Of a stretch of DNA of 64,000 nt, positions 51,363 through 59,596 are shown in pieces. The stretch's first letter is position 1, and every line of letters begins with the position of its first letter. A program made the position numbers and the translations under genes. The notes under the pieces are model-generated. The model worked only from the letters and a program-made list of their open reading frames with translations. It ran no database searches and was not told where the DNA came from. The DNA is from UBA2365 sp964594045 (GTDB lineage: Bacteria > Bacteroidota > Bacteroidia > Chitinophagales > Saprospiraceae), in the NCBI GenBank assembly GCA_964594045.1, contig CAZQKR010000001.1, positions 115,830 through 179,829 on the forward strand, read 5' to 3'.

Positions 51363-52043
51363 ATGTCTGTCAAAATTCATCCAATCACCTCTTTGATCAC
51401 TACTTGTTACATTATTCAGGAAAGTGGGATGATCATGGTTGATGCAGGTTTTTCCATCAACAAATCCAATATTATTCAACAGGTGAAAAAGTTAAAAATT
51501 AACCCTGCTGAGATCAAACTGATCATTTTGACGCATGGAGATTTTGATCATGTCGGCGCTGCAAAATACCTCAAAGAGTTTTCCGGTGCTAAAGTTGCCA
51601 TACACATTTCAGACCATACATTGCTGGAAACGGGTAAATTCAACTGGCCAAAAGGCGTAGGCACATGGGGGAAAATCTCCCGTATGATCATGTTGCCCTT
51701 GATCAGAAAAATGGCTGCATTTCCGGCGATGAAAGCTGATATCATCCTGGATGATGATGATTTTGATCTCAGCCCTTTTGGTATTCATGGCAGGATCATC
51801 CACACACCTGGTCATACCCCAGGTTCCATCAGCGTGCTTCTGGAATCAGGTGAACTTTTTGCAGGATGTCTTGCGCACAACCGGATGCCCTTTACGCTAA
51901 AACCTTCGCTCCCGGTTTATGCAGAGCATATAGAGACCATTAAAGCAAGCTGGAGAAAAGTGATTTCTGCCGGTGCTCAAATTGTCTATCCCGGACATGG
52001 AAAACCTTTCCCTGTTGAAGCAATGCTTAAATACCTGGATTGA
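51363..52043 (+). CDS. MBL-fold metallo-hydrolase
   Basis: 226 residues. Metal-binding motif HGDFDHVGA (HxxxDH type) near residue 60, then HTPGHTPGS with a further His, and a final GHGKPF His, the complete di-zinc set of the metallo-beta-lactamase fold. No signal peptide, so cytoplasmic. Closest in style to the general hydrolase/glyoxalase II-like group; substrate unknown. Single gene flanked by long non-coding gaps. Confidence 0.88.
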   Translation: MSVKIHPITSLITTCYIIQESGMIMVDAGFSINKSNIIQQVKKLKINPAEIKLIILTHGDFDHVGAAKYLKEFSGAKVAIHISDHTLLETGKFNWPKGVGTWGKISRMIMLPLIRKMAAFPAMKADIILDDDDFDLSPFGIHGRIIHTPGHTPGSISVLLESGELFAGCLAHNRMPFTLKPSLPVYAEHIETIKASWRKVISAGAQIVYPGHGKPFPVEAMLKYLD

Positions 52044-52382
52044 TATAGTAATATAAAATATTGATCGAAACCGGATCTGAAAATCATGGATGAATGCCAT
52101 GTTGCCAGGTGACAACAAATTGTGCGTTACTCAGACATCTTTTTACTCACCAGGTTTAAAATTAACAAGACTACGAAAAATGCGGACCCTGAATAGCCAA
52201 TTCAAAAATGGGGTAAAAAAAAGTCATAATTAAATCACAATCGGAATTCGAATACGTTTTATCAATGAATCACTATCTTAACAGGATATAGCCAAATACC
52301 AACTTTCAAGGCTGAATTTGACCAAATTCTGTTTTCAATTGTGCTGTATATTTTTAGCCATAACTAATTGAAAAATCGAGTC
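52044..52382. other. Intergenic region, nothing recognised
   Basis: About 340 AT-rich bases between two plus-strand genes. No terminator, exact promoter or open frame of coding quality was seen. Confidence 0.45.
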
Positions 52383-54482
52383 ATGAAAAAATTTTACCTG
52401 TTACCTTTATTTCTGCTTCAGATCTTCCATTTGTCCGCTTGGAGCTCACTTATGGTCAGCGACCCGCGTAACTCCTGGTACACTTATCCGGGCACCATCG
52501 AGGAAGCATCACTTTCCATCCATCCCAAAGGGGTTTATATGGAGTTTGGATTGTACCTGACATTTTCCGCCAAGGATACACCCTGGGGACATACAAATGA
52601 CTCATTGGAAGTTGTGATGAATTTTGATCTTCCGGAAGAAGCTATACTGATCGATTCATGGTTGTGGATCGGTGAAGATATTGTCAGGGCAGAAATTCTT
52701 GATAGGTGGTCAGCTTCATCCATTTATGAGGGCATCGTCAAAAGGCGTCAGGACCCATCCATCCTCACCAAAAAATCAGCCACGAATTATGAACTCCGGG
52801 TTTTCCCAATGGTTGGTTCAGGACAGAGAAAGGTCAAGATCACCTATCTGATGCCGGCAAAATGGCAAAAAAACAGTGTGGAAACTGAACTCCCGGTGGA
52901 GATTGTCCGCACATCCTATAATTTGCCTTCGCAATTCTATATCTTTACCTGGCCTGATCAGACCTGGAAAAACCCTGTTGTGATGCTGAATGATGATCTG
53001 CTGGAGTTCAGCGATGAAATCCATCCAGAATTGGGACAATATCTTAAAACCGCGATCGCATCGGATCAACTGCACAGTGAGGCCAGGATCAGTTTTGCGA
53101 GTCCGATGAAAAACGGTATTTTTTTGTCCCGATACCGGGAGGAAGCCGATGGCATCTACCAGCTGGTCATAAATCCAAATTATTTTCTGGAAGCCGGATC
53201 AAGACGTAAAGTTGCGGTGTTGATCGATTATGATGCCTCCAATTCGAACATTTCCCGGGAAGAACTGCTGAATTCCATCAAATCGCAAATGCTGAATTAT
53301 CTGAATCCGTTGGATTCGTTCAACCTCATTTTCTCCAATCTGAACATCATCCGGTACAGTGAACAATGGATTGCGGCAACGGAAAACAATATTCAAACCG
53401 CATTTACTACATTGAACGATCCACTTTCTTCATACAGCAATCTGCCTTCCTTGTTGGGCAACGGTATCGATTTTATCAAAAAGCATGGCGACAATGGGAA
53501 AATACTGCTGATCTCCAATTCTGACAACTACGGCGAATATAGTGTTGCAAACACACTCATCAAGGATCTCATCGCATTGGCAGATGGCAAAATCCAGGTG
53601 CACATAGCAGATTATCAATCCATTAGTCTGCCTTATTATTATTTCAACAATCAATATTTCACGGGCAATGAATACCTTTATACGAATTTATCCCGGTTGA
53701 CAGGAAGCGCCTACTTCAGGTTGCTGGACGGGTTTTCCCTTTCTCAAATCATCGGGAAAGGTTTTGCTCATTTGAGCGGTGTGATCAATACTTTTGATCT
53801 GCATACTGACCTGGAAGAAGGATTTTGTTACAGCAGGTACAATATTAGCGGGAACGAAAACCATACTTACCTGAATGATATGATCGTTCAGGTGGGAAAA
53901 TTTCACGGACTTTTCCCTTTCACGATTGAGATTTCTGGAAATTATGAAAACAATTTCTTTTCCATTGAAACTCAGGTAGAGGAAGATTTTGCAAAAGACG
54001 GGGACTCGACATCCATGCAGATCTGGACAGGACAACTGATACGGGACATGGAAAAGAATGCTACTTCCAATGACGTGGTCAACAACATCATTTATCAAAG
54101 CATTTCTGACCGGGTCTTATCCTTGTACACGGCTTTCCTTTGTCTGGAAGACTCTACATTTTTCTGCCAGAATTGTGTGGACGAGACTGAACTGGTGGCC
54201 GTCGAAGATGAATATCAGCTAAATGAAATTGTCCTGACTGCATACCCAAATCCTTTCATCGATCAACTGACCATCAAACTCATCTGCTGGGATCCGACTG
54301 AAGTTAAAGAACTGGCTATCTATACGACTTCCGGCATGCTTGTGCACGCATTTGACCTGACTAAGCTGTTGTCTGGAGAAAACCTGATCACATGGAATGG
54401 TGAAAGTCTGCCATCCGGGATGTATTTTTTAATTTTCAAATGCGGAGGAAAAACATATTCGTTCAAAATGGTCAAGTTATAG
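52383..54482 (+). CDS. Secreted VIT/vWA-domain protein with T9SS type A sorting domain
   Basis: 699 residues from the ATG at 52383 (a TTG at 52368 is less likely). Signal peptide about 1-19. Residues about 30-160 are a VIT-like domain (WLWIGEDIVRAEILDRWSAS, IYEGIVKRRQDP, ELRVFPMVGSGQRKVKITY). A von Willebrand A-like domain follows, with an intact MIDAS DASNS in VAVLIDYDASNS. The C-terminal 80 residues (LTAYPNPFIDQLTIKL, LAIYTTSGMLVHAF, LPSGMYFLIFK) are a T9SS type A sorting domain. Likely a surface or adhesion protein; ligand unknown. Confidence 0.82.
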   Translation: MKKFYLLPLFLLQIFHLSAWSSLMVSDPRNSWYTYPGTIEEASLSIHPKGVYMEFGLYLTFSAKDTPWGHTNDSLEVVMNFDLPEEAILIDSWLWIGEDIVRAEILDRWSASSIYEGIVKRRQDPSILTKKSATNYELRVFPMVGSGQRKVKITYLMPAKWQKNSVETELPVEIVRTSYNLPSQFYIFTWPDQTWKNPVVMLNDDLLEFSDEIHPELGQYLKTAIASDQLHSEARISFASPMKNGIFLSRYREEADGIYQLVINPNYFLEAGSRRKVAVLIDYDASNSNISREELLNSIKSQMLNYLNPLDSFNLIFSNLNIIRYSEQWIAATENNIQTAFTTLNDPLSSYSNLPSLLGNGIDFIKKHGDNGKILLISNSDNYGEYSVANTLIKDLIALADGKIQVHIADYQSISLPYYYFNNQYFTGNEYLYTNLSRLTGSAYFRLLDGFSLSQIIGKGFAHLSGVINTFDLHTDLEEGFCYSRYNISGNENHTYLNDMIVQVGKFHGLFPFTIEISGNYENNFFSIETQVEEDFAKDGDSTSMQIWTGQLIRDMEKNATSNDVVNNIIYQSISDRVLSLYTAFLCLEDSTFFCQNCVDETELVAVEDEYQLNEIVLTAYPNPFIDQLTIKLICWDPTEVKELAIYTTSGMLVHAFDLTKLLSGENLITWNGESLPSGMYFLIFKCGGKTYSFKMVKL

Positions 54483-54536
54483 ATCAGCTGAAAGTGAATG
54501 TAATGAATTTTTAATTCAATTAGTATTTAGCTGACG

Positions 54537-55004
54537 TCAGGCAGGGTTATACAATTTTACTTCAGGCGGAACAAAAGCACTGACATCGCCGTTGACCCGG
54601 ATGATCTCTTTCACGATCGTGGAGGAAATGTGGGAGTACACCGGGCGGCTGATCATGAACAGGGTTTCAATATCTCCTCCGAGGACAAAGTTGAGCTGTG
54701 CAATGGTTTTTTCATATTCAAAGTCGGAAGCGCTTCTCAATCCCCTGACGATGAATTTTGCATTGATACTTTTACAGTAATCCACTGTCAGTCCGTTGAA
54801 TGTGGCTGTTTTTACTTTAGGTTCATTTGCAAAAACAGCATTGATCCATTCGAGTCGTTGGGCTTCTGAAAACAGGCTCTTTTTGGAGTTATTGATGCCA
54901 ATGGCGATGATCACCTGGTCAAAAAGAGGTAACACACGCTTGACAATTTCCACATGACCCAGGGTGATCGGATCGAAGGATCCCGGAAAGACTGCTATTT
55001 TCAT
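54537..55004 (-). CDS. coaD: Pantetheine-phosphate adenylyltransferase
   Basis: Makes dephospho-CoA from 4'-phosphopantetheine and ATP. 155 residues. N-terminal AVFPGSFDPITLGHVEIVKR with the TxGH motif, RGLRSASDFEYE, and the ISSTIVKEI motif are all present. Conventional length and complete. Confidence 0.97.
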   Translation of the reverse strand: MKIAVFPGSFDPITLGHVEIVKRVLPLFDQVIIAIGINNSKKSLFSEAQRLEWINAVFANEPKVKTATFNGLTVDYCKSINAKFIVRGLRSASDFEYEKTIAQLNFVLGGDIETLFMISRPVYSHISSTIVKEIIRVNGDVSAFVPPEVKLYNPA

Positions 55005-55048
55005 TGCAACGAATTATTCTGTTCATTGGAAATATCTCCAAATCATTA

Positions 55049-55056
55049 CAAAAATA
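55049..55056 (-). promoter_or_regulatory. coaD -7 element
   Basis: Minus strand TATTTTTG, exact TAnnTTTG, 45 bases before the ATG; no matching TTG. Confidence 0.35.
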
Positions 55057-55144
55057 GCTTATTTTTTGAAATTCCGGAACTAAAGCACGAGACATGCATT
55101 AACGGGTATCAACTTTGACTTATAGGACAATAAATTCACTTCAA

Positions 55145-55660
55145 CTAATTGTTGAACTGATACGACTTAAACACCTCATTATAAATATCATAATTTTCCT
55201 GATCATAACAGCAAAAAGTCAGTTTCGCCAGGATTTTAGGCTGGTAGTTTTCAATGACCTCCCGCACCAATTCAGCTGCACGATCCTTTGGAAATCCATA
55301 CACACCAGTACTGATGTTGGGGAATGCTATGGTATTGCAGGATAAATATTCTGCCAGGATCAGCGAATTCCGGTAACTGAGGGATAACAACAGATCCGCC
55401 AAAAGTGCAGGATGTTCATTCCAGATCGGACCCACAGTGTGAATCAGATATTTGGAGGGCAAAGTACCAGCATTAGTGTAAACGGCCTTCCCTGTTTCAC
55501 AAAAACCGATGCGTCTGCACTCTTCCAGAATGGTTGCGCCTCCTGCGCGGTGAATTGCACCATCCACGCCACCGCCACCCGCCAGTTGATTATTTGCTGC
55601 GTTGACAATGGCATCCATTTTCAGTTTGGTGATATCCTCCAGAATGATGTTAATTTTCAT
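55145..55660 (-). CDS. Macrodomain protein (O-acetyl-ADP-ribose deacetylase-like)
   Basis: 171 residues, a single macrodomain. Ligand-binding VNAANNQLAGGGGVDGAIHRAGG, the HTVGPIW strand and FPNISTGVYGFP loop are typical of YmdB/MacroD-type enzymes that remove ADP-ribose or acetyl-ADP-ribose. The sirtuin encoded at 33671 makes O-acetyl-ADP-ribose, so the two could work in series (inference); they are not clustered. Confidence 0.92.
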   Translation of the reverse strand: MKINIILEDITKLKMDAIVNAANNQLAGGGGVDGAIHRAGGATILEECRRIGFCETGKAVYTNAGTLPSKYLIHTVGPIWNEHPALLADLLLSLSYRNSLILAEYLSCNTIAFPNISTGVYGFPKDRAAELVREVIENYQPKILAKLTFCCYDQENYDIYNEVFKSYQFNN

Positions 55661-55784
55661 TTCAAACGGTTTTTTGTGTTCAAATCCAATATCTGATCAT
55701 CTAACAAACATACGATAAAAAAAATTCTATGTTGCATGAATTTTATACAAATCCATTGCTATGTTGAAATGCTGAGAAACCAAT

Positions 55785-55922
55785 CCCGGGCTGAAACCGG
55801 AACAATTGAACCTCAGCTTGAACCCCCGGGTTATACAAATTTCCCTGGGCTTGGACCCGGGCCGCCAATATTTCCCGGGGTTTTAACCCGGGCTACTAAT
55901 ATTAAACTCCTCCGGAGTTTGT
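55785..55922. repeat. Cluster of CCCGGG-type palindromic repeats (REP-like)
   Basis: At least four imperfect palindromes in a row: around 55786-55800, 55832-55840, 55843-55862 and 55873-55892, each with CCCGGG or CCCTGGG arms, then AAACTCC / GGAGTTT at 55904-55920. ACAAATTT, CAATATTT and CTAATATT spacers follow the GC-rich arms. The pattern recalls intergenic REP/RAYT-associated repeats. No transposase is in the window. The last unit overlaps the lpxB end. Confidence 0.7.
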
Positions 55923-57037
55923 TGGAGGGATTTGATCATTTGGGCGGCGATCAGATCCGAGACATTTTGATCGTGTTGAAGCAGGTTGCGCAATTTATCA
56001 TAGTCGGAACACATTTGGTTTTTGATTTCATCGGAAAACAATTGTTTCAGATGGCTGACTAAATTTTGGGGAGTGCATTCAGACTGAAGCAATTCCGGAA
56101 CGATCTGCTTTCCCATGATCAGATTGGGCAGTGCAACAAAAGGAATTTTGATGAATTGGCGGATCAACCAGGCGGAAAACGGATTCAATTTATAAAAAAC
56201 CACCTGTGGAAGACCAAACAGGGCTGCTTCCAGCGTCGAAGTACCGGACTTGATCAAACCTGCATCGCATTGCCGGAGGATATCATAGGTCTGGCCTGAG
56301 ATCAGGGTGGCATTTGGCAGATCAGCAACCGGTGAATAGATTTTTTTTTCCAGCTTTTGCATAGTAGCAATAACAAAATGGATCTCCGGCATTGAAATGA
56401 TCACTTCCCTGAGCATAGGCAAAAACAAATTCAGCTCGTTTTTACGGCTTCCCGGTAAAACGGCAACCAGTCTTTTGCCTTCCAGACCATTACGGACTTT
56501 GAAGTGCACATCAGCAACATGGCTGTTTACTTCCTCATAAAGCGGATGCCCGTAAAAATGCACATTTTGCAGGCCTTTATGCTTAAAATAGGCGTACTCG
56601 AATGGTAAAATAACAAAAAGCTGATCTATATATTTTCGCATCTGGTGAACACGTTTTTCTTTCCATGCCCAGACCTGCGGTGCGATGTAATAAAATACCC
56701 GGATGCCTTTCTTCGAAGCCCATTCAGCCATCCTTAAGTTAAATCCCGGGTAGTCGATCAATATTAATGCATCAGGTCGCAGACTGTTCAGATCCTTTTT
56801 TGCCGTCCTGAAATTATCCAGAACCCGGGGAAGTTTTTTAGCCACTTCCACAAAACCGATCATTTCCAGTTGGGCAATGTTTTTGCTCAATTGACAACCG
56901 GCTGCTTCCATTTTTTGACCGCCAAAACCATAGAATTCTGTTCCAGGTTCCATCCGGGAAATAGATCCGATCAGGCGTGATGCATACAGGTCGCCTGAAG
57001 CTTCACCTGCGATAAAATACAGTCGCCTGGGCGTCAT
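55883..57037 (-). CDS. lpxB: Lipid-A-disaccharide synthase
   Basis: Joins UDP-2,3-diacylglucosamine and lipid X, an early lipid A step. 384 residues. N-terminal FIAGEASGDLYASRLIG, FYGFGGQKMEAAG, IDYPGFNLRMAEW, and AVLPGSRKNEL are characteristic. The last eleven or so residues (TPEEFNISSPG) and the stop codon are encoded by a palindromic repeat unit, so the original C-terminus has been replaced or extended. It starts four bases after the stop of a small membrane-protein gene. Confidence 0.95.
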   Translation of the reverse strand: MTPRRLYFIAGEASGDLYASRLIGSISRMEPGTEFYGFGGQKMEAAGCQLSKNIAQLEMIGFVEVAKKLPRVLDNFRTAKKDLNSLRPDALILIDYPGFNLRMAEWASKKGIRVFYYIAPQVWAWKEKRVHQMRKYIDQLFVILPFEYAYFKHKGLQNVHFYGHPLYEEVNSHVADVHFKVRNGLEGKRLVAVLPGSRKNELNLFLPMLREVIISMPEIHFVIATMQKLEKKIYSPVADLPNATLISGQTYDILRQCDAGLIKSGTSTLEAALFGLPQVVFYKLNPFSAWLIRQFIKIPFVALPNLIMGKQIVPELLQSECTPQNLVSHLKQLFSDEIKNQMCSDYDKLRNLLQHDQNVSDLIAAQMIKSLQQTPEEFNISSPG

Positions 57038-57041
57038 AAGC

Positions 57042-57350
57042 CTACATCATAATACTGTCCCAAAAATACACGACCCAGATACCTGCATAGATCATCGTAC
57101 TGAGCAATACACCTCTTGAAGCCTGAAAATTCCTTTTGCGGTTATAGAGGTGGAAAGGGATCAGGTTGGTTGCGATGGCCAGAACACCCATGGTACGCAT
57201 GCGTTTCAAAATGCCCAGATCTGATACAGGATCACGCATCAGGCCTGCATTGGTCAATTGCTCGAATAGCATCATGACAAGTGCATACCCGACGATCGGA
57301 ACAGCTATTCCGAGTCCGATACCGATCAACAGATTAACATTTATCTTCAT
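57042..57350 (-). CDS. Small three-helix membrane protein, unknown function
   Basis: 102 residues with hydrophobic helices at about 7-28, 52-66 and 83-98. No enzymatic motif recognised. Placed between surE and lpxB on one strand, four bases from lpxB; I recall a small membrane protein in this position in other Bacteroidota, which hints at an envelope role, but no function can be given. Confidence 0.65.
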   Translation of the reverse strand: MKINVNLLIGIGLGIAVPIVGYALVMMLFEQLTNAGLMRDPVSDLGILKRMRTMGVLAIATNLIPFHLYNRKRNFQASRGVLLSTMIYAGIWVVYFWDSIMM

Positions 57351-57451
57351 TGGTAGTCTTTTAGCTGTTTAGATAATTAGTCTGAAAGTAATTTTAATTT
57401 ACCGGACTTATTACCTGACAAAATTAGTAAAATAAATATTTGACACTGACA

Positions 57452-58237
57452 TCATTCATGGATGTCCACCTCATCAAAAAAGCCAAGGTGCTCCAATGCG
57501 CGGTAATTTGTGAGATCGTGATGGGAAGGCACTATGGACACGTAATGATTTTCGAGTGCCCAAAGATCTGTGTCTTCGCCCATATCATAATTCACAAATT
57601 TGCCGGTCAGCCAGTAATAGGGTTGGTTGCGCGGATCTTTCGCCTCCATGAATTCCTCTTCCCAGTTGCCCTGAGCCTGTCTGCAGGTTTTGATCCCGCG
57701 GATCTGTCCGATGGGCAGATTAGGGATGTTGACATTGAGCAGATAAGGTTTGCTGCCGTTTTTCTCCACCAGGTTGCGGAGGATCTTCTCCACGATGACC
57801 CGGGAAGCAGAAAAATCAGCATTCTGGCCGTAGTCAAGCAGTGAAATACCCAGAGACATGATACCTTCGAGGCTGGCCTCCATGGCAGCGGACATCGTTC
57901 CGGAATAGATGATGTTGATGGATGCGTTGCTGCCGTGATTGATCCCGGAGAGGCAAAAATCGATTTTCCTTCCTTTCAGCACGACATTGGTGGCCAATTT
58001 GACACAATCGACCGGAGTTCCGGAGCATTCCCACGATTCAATGCCGGGAAAAACGCTGACTTTATTCAGTCTGATCGGATCCATGATGGTAACGGCATGG
58101 CCCTGGCCCGATTGAGGGCTGTTCGGTGCTATGACGACCACTTCACCGAATTTCGAAGCGACTTCAACCAATGCCCTGATACCGGGGGCGACGATCCCGT
58201 CATCATTGGTCACCAAAATCAAAGGTTTTTTATTCAT
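57452..58237 (-). CDS. surE: 5'/3'-nucleotidase SurE
   Basis: Releases phosphate from nucleoside monophosphates. 261 residues. N-terminal LVTNDDGIVAPGI with the metal-binding Asp pair, APNSPQSGQGHAVTI, and the SGINHGSNASINIIYSGTM segment, split, are conserved. Complete. Upstream of the small membrane gene and lpxB on the same strand. Confidence 0.95.
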   Translation of the reverse strand: MNKKPLILVTNDDGIVAPGIRALVEVASKFGEVVVIAPNSPQSGQGHAVTIMDPIRLNKVSVFPGIESWECSGTPVDCVKLATNVVLKGRKIDFCLSGINHGSNASINIIYSGTMSAAMEASLEGIMSLGISLLDYGQNADFSASRVIVEKILRNLVEKNGSKPYLLNVNIPNLPIGQIRGIKTCRQAQGNWEEEFMEAKDPRNQPYYWLTGKFVNYDMGEDTDLWALENHYVSIVPSHHDLTNYRALEHLGFFDEVDIHE

Positions 58238-58296
58238 TTAATGATACATTTAACCGCAAAGCGGAAAGTTTTGTGCAATTCTGTCTTAACCGGATG

Positions 58297-58304
58297 CAAA
58301 GGTA
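58297..58304 (-). promoter_or_regulatory. surE -7 element
   Basis: Minus strand TACCTTTG, exact TAnnTTTG, 59 bases before the ATG. Confidence 0.4.
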
Positions 58305-58360
58305 ATAAGCTTGCCAGAGTGAAGCAATAAAAGGGATCAAAGACTTTCAGATCGGCATGG

Positions 58361-59182
58361 TTAAAAAAAGTAAATCTGGTAAAGCAGCACAAAAGGGATC
58401 ACAAAGATAAAGGCATCGAATCGATCCAGAGCACCTCCGTGACCGGGCATCAAAGTACCGAAATCCTTGATCTGATTGATCCTTTTGATCCTGGATGCAA
58501 CCAGGTCTCCCCATATACCAAAAAACCACACGATCAATGCAAAACCGATGTAATATAACATTGGGCCATCTGACCATACATAATAAAAAATGATCCCTGT
58601 TACAATGGCCGCAAGCAATGCGCCCAGGGTTCCTTCAATGGTTTTCTTTGGAGAGATCCTGCTGAAAAGTGGTCTTCTGCCCCATTTTGAACCAGTCAGG
58701 TAGGCAAAAGAATCCGTAACCCAAATGAGCAATACGATTTGCAGCAAAATATGATCAGGGCCATGGTCAAGCATATATTGACTCAGCAGCAAAACCGGCA
58801 TTCCGATATAGAAAAAACAGGTCATGACCTGGATCCATACGATCGTGGAAGGTTTTTGCTCAAAGAACAATCCTCCCATCAGGTAGGTGAAATATAAGAC
58901 AGCGATCAGCACCAGGTGCAGCAATGGATCAAAGGACACCACGCCAAAATAATTGAACATTGCAGGTAAAGGTCCGAAGATGAAAGCATAAACAGCCAAT
59001 CGGAATTTTGGGATGGTATGTCTGGTTTGTGCGCCCAGGTACTCAAAACTGCATAACATGGCTACGAGCCAGATAAAGAGGTGACGGGTGAAAGGATGAG
59101 CCAGCAATAGTGCCAGCACGATGATCCCGAACAATAAGCCCGAAATTGTCCGTCTGTATAAAATATCTTTTTCCAGTACCAT
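58361..59182 (-). CDS. cdsA: Phosphatidate cytidylyltransferase
   Basis: Makes CDP-diacylglycerol from phosphatidic acid and CTP in the inner membrane. 273 residues with about seven to eight membrane helices. The C-terminal family signature SRIKRINQIKDFGTLMPGHG then GALDRFD is complete, including the two catalytic Asp residues of DRFD. Its product precursor is made by PlsC-type enzymes such as the one encoded at the left edge. Confidence 0.95.
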   Translation of the reverse strand: MVLEKDILYRRTISGLLFGIIVLALLLAHPFTRHLFIWLVAMLCSFEYLGAQTRHTIPKFRLAVYAFIFGPLPAMFNYFGVVSFDPLLHLVLIAVLYFTYLMGGLFFEQKPSTIVWIQVMTCFFYIGMPVLLLSQYMLDHGPDHILLQIVLLIWVTDSFAYLTGSKWGRRPLFSRISPKKTIEGTLGALLAAIVTGIIFYYVWSDGPMLYYIGFALIVWFFGIWGDLVASRIKRINQIKDFGTLMPGHGGALDRFDAFIFVIPFVLLYQIYFF

Positions 59183-59221
59183 CTAATTTTTCAGTGGTTT
59201 ATTTTCCAATTTTCAAAGCAT

Positions 59222-59229
59222 CAAAAATA
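59222..59229 (-). promoter_or_regulatory. cdsA -7 element
   Basis: Minus strand TATTTTTG, exact TAnnTTTG, 39 bases before the ATG. Confidence 0.35.
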
Positions 59230-59323
59230 AAGAAATAAAAGATATAAAAAAACTTTCTTTTGTTGATTGATCATAAGCGAAAATGGATGAGGCTTGCGAA
59301 TGGACTCTTTGGGAAATGATCTA

Positions 59324-59374
59324 ATTGAGAATTTGAAAATTTGAGGATTAGAAAATTTGGAAATTTGAAAATTG
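59324..59374. repeat. AATTTGAAA simple repeat, left of the 1290-residue gene
   Basis: Degenerate units of GAAAATTTG/GGAAATTTG. Further copies lie at 59531-59586 (with two ATCAGATCATTTGAAA units) and 63880-63915, so both sides of the 1290-residue gene carry them. Confidence 0.65.
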
Positions 59375-59394
59375 ACCCGGGTGTGATGAAGATT

Positions 59395-59493
59395 TTCCCG
59401 CAGATTTTCGCTGATGTTTCGCAGATTTTCGCTGATCTTTTTTCAATCTATCATATTGCTAATGTCTGCGCTGATCTGCGCGATCTGCGGGAA
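59395..59493. repeat. 99-bp element with 11-bp perfect terminal inverted repeats
   Basis: TTCCCGCAGAT at 59395-59405 and its complement ATCTGCGGGAA at 59483-59493 bound a region rich in CGCAGATTTTCGCTGAT copies. Non-coding; looks like a small palindromic mobile or REP-type repeat. Confidence 0.6.
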
Positions 59494-59530
59494 CCAAAAA
59501 AATAATCATTGATTGAATAATCGATTGATG

Positions 59531-59586
59531 TGGAAATTTGAAAATTTGAAAATCAGATCATTTGAAAATCAGATCATTTGAAAATT
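59531..59586. repeat. AATTTGAAA / ATCAGATCATTTGAAA repeat
   Basis: Two exact ATCAGATCATTTGAAA copies (59551-59566 and 59567-59582) follow two AATTTGAAA units, ending 11 bases before the stop codon of the 1290-residue gene. Confidence 0.65.
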
Positions 59587-59596
59587 CACTACACCC

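Noticed and set aside
55736..56062. Plus-strand frame of about 108 residues over the lpxB end
   Set aside because: It consists of palindromic repeat sequence and lpxB antisense; not a gene.
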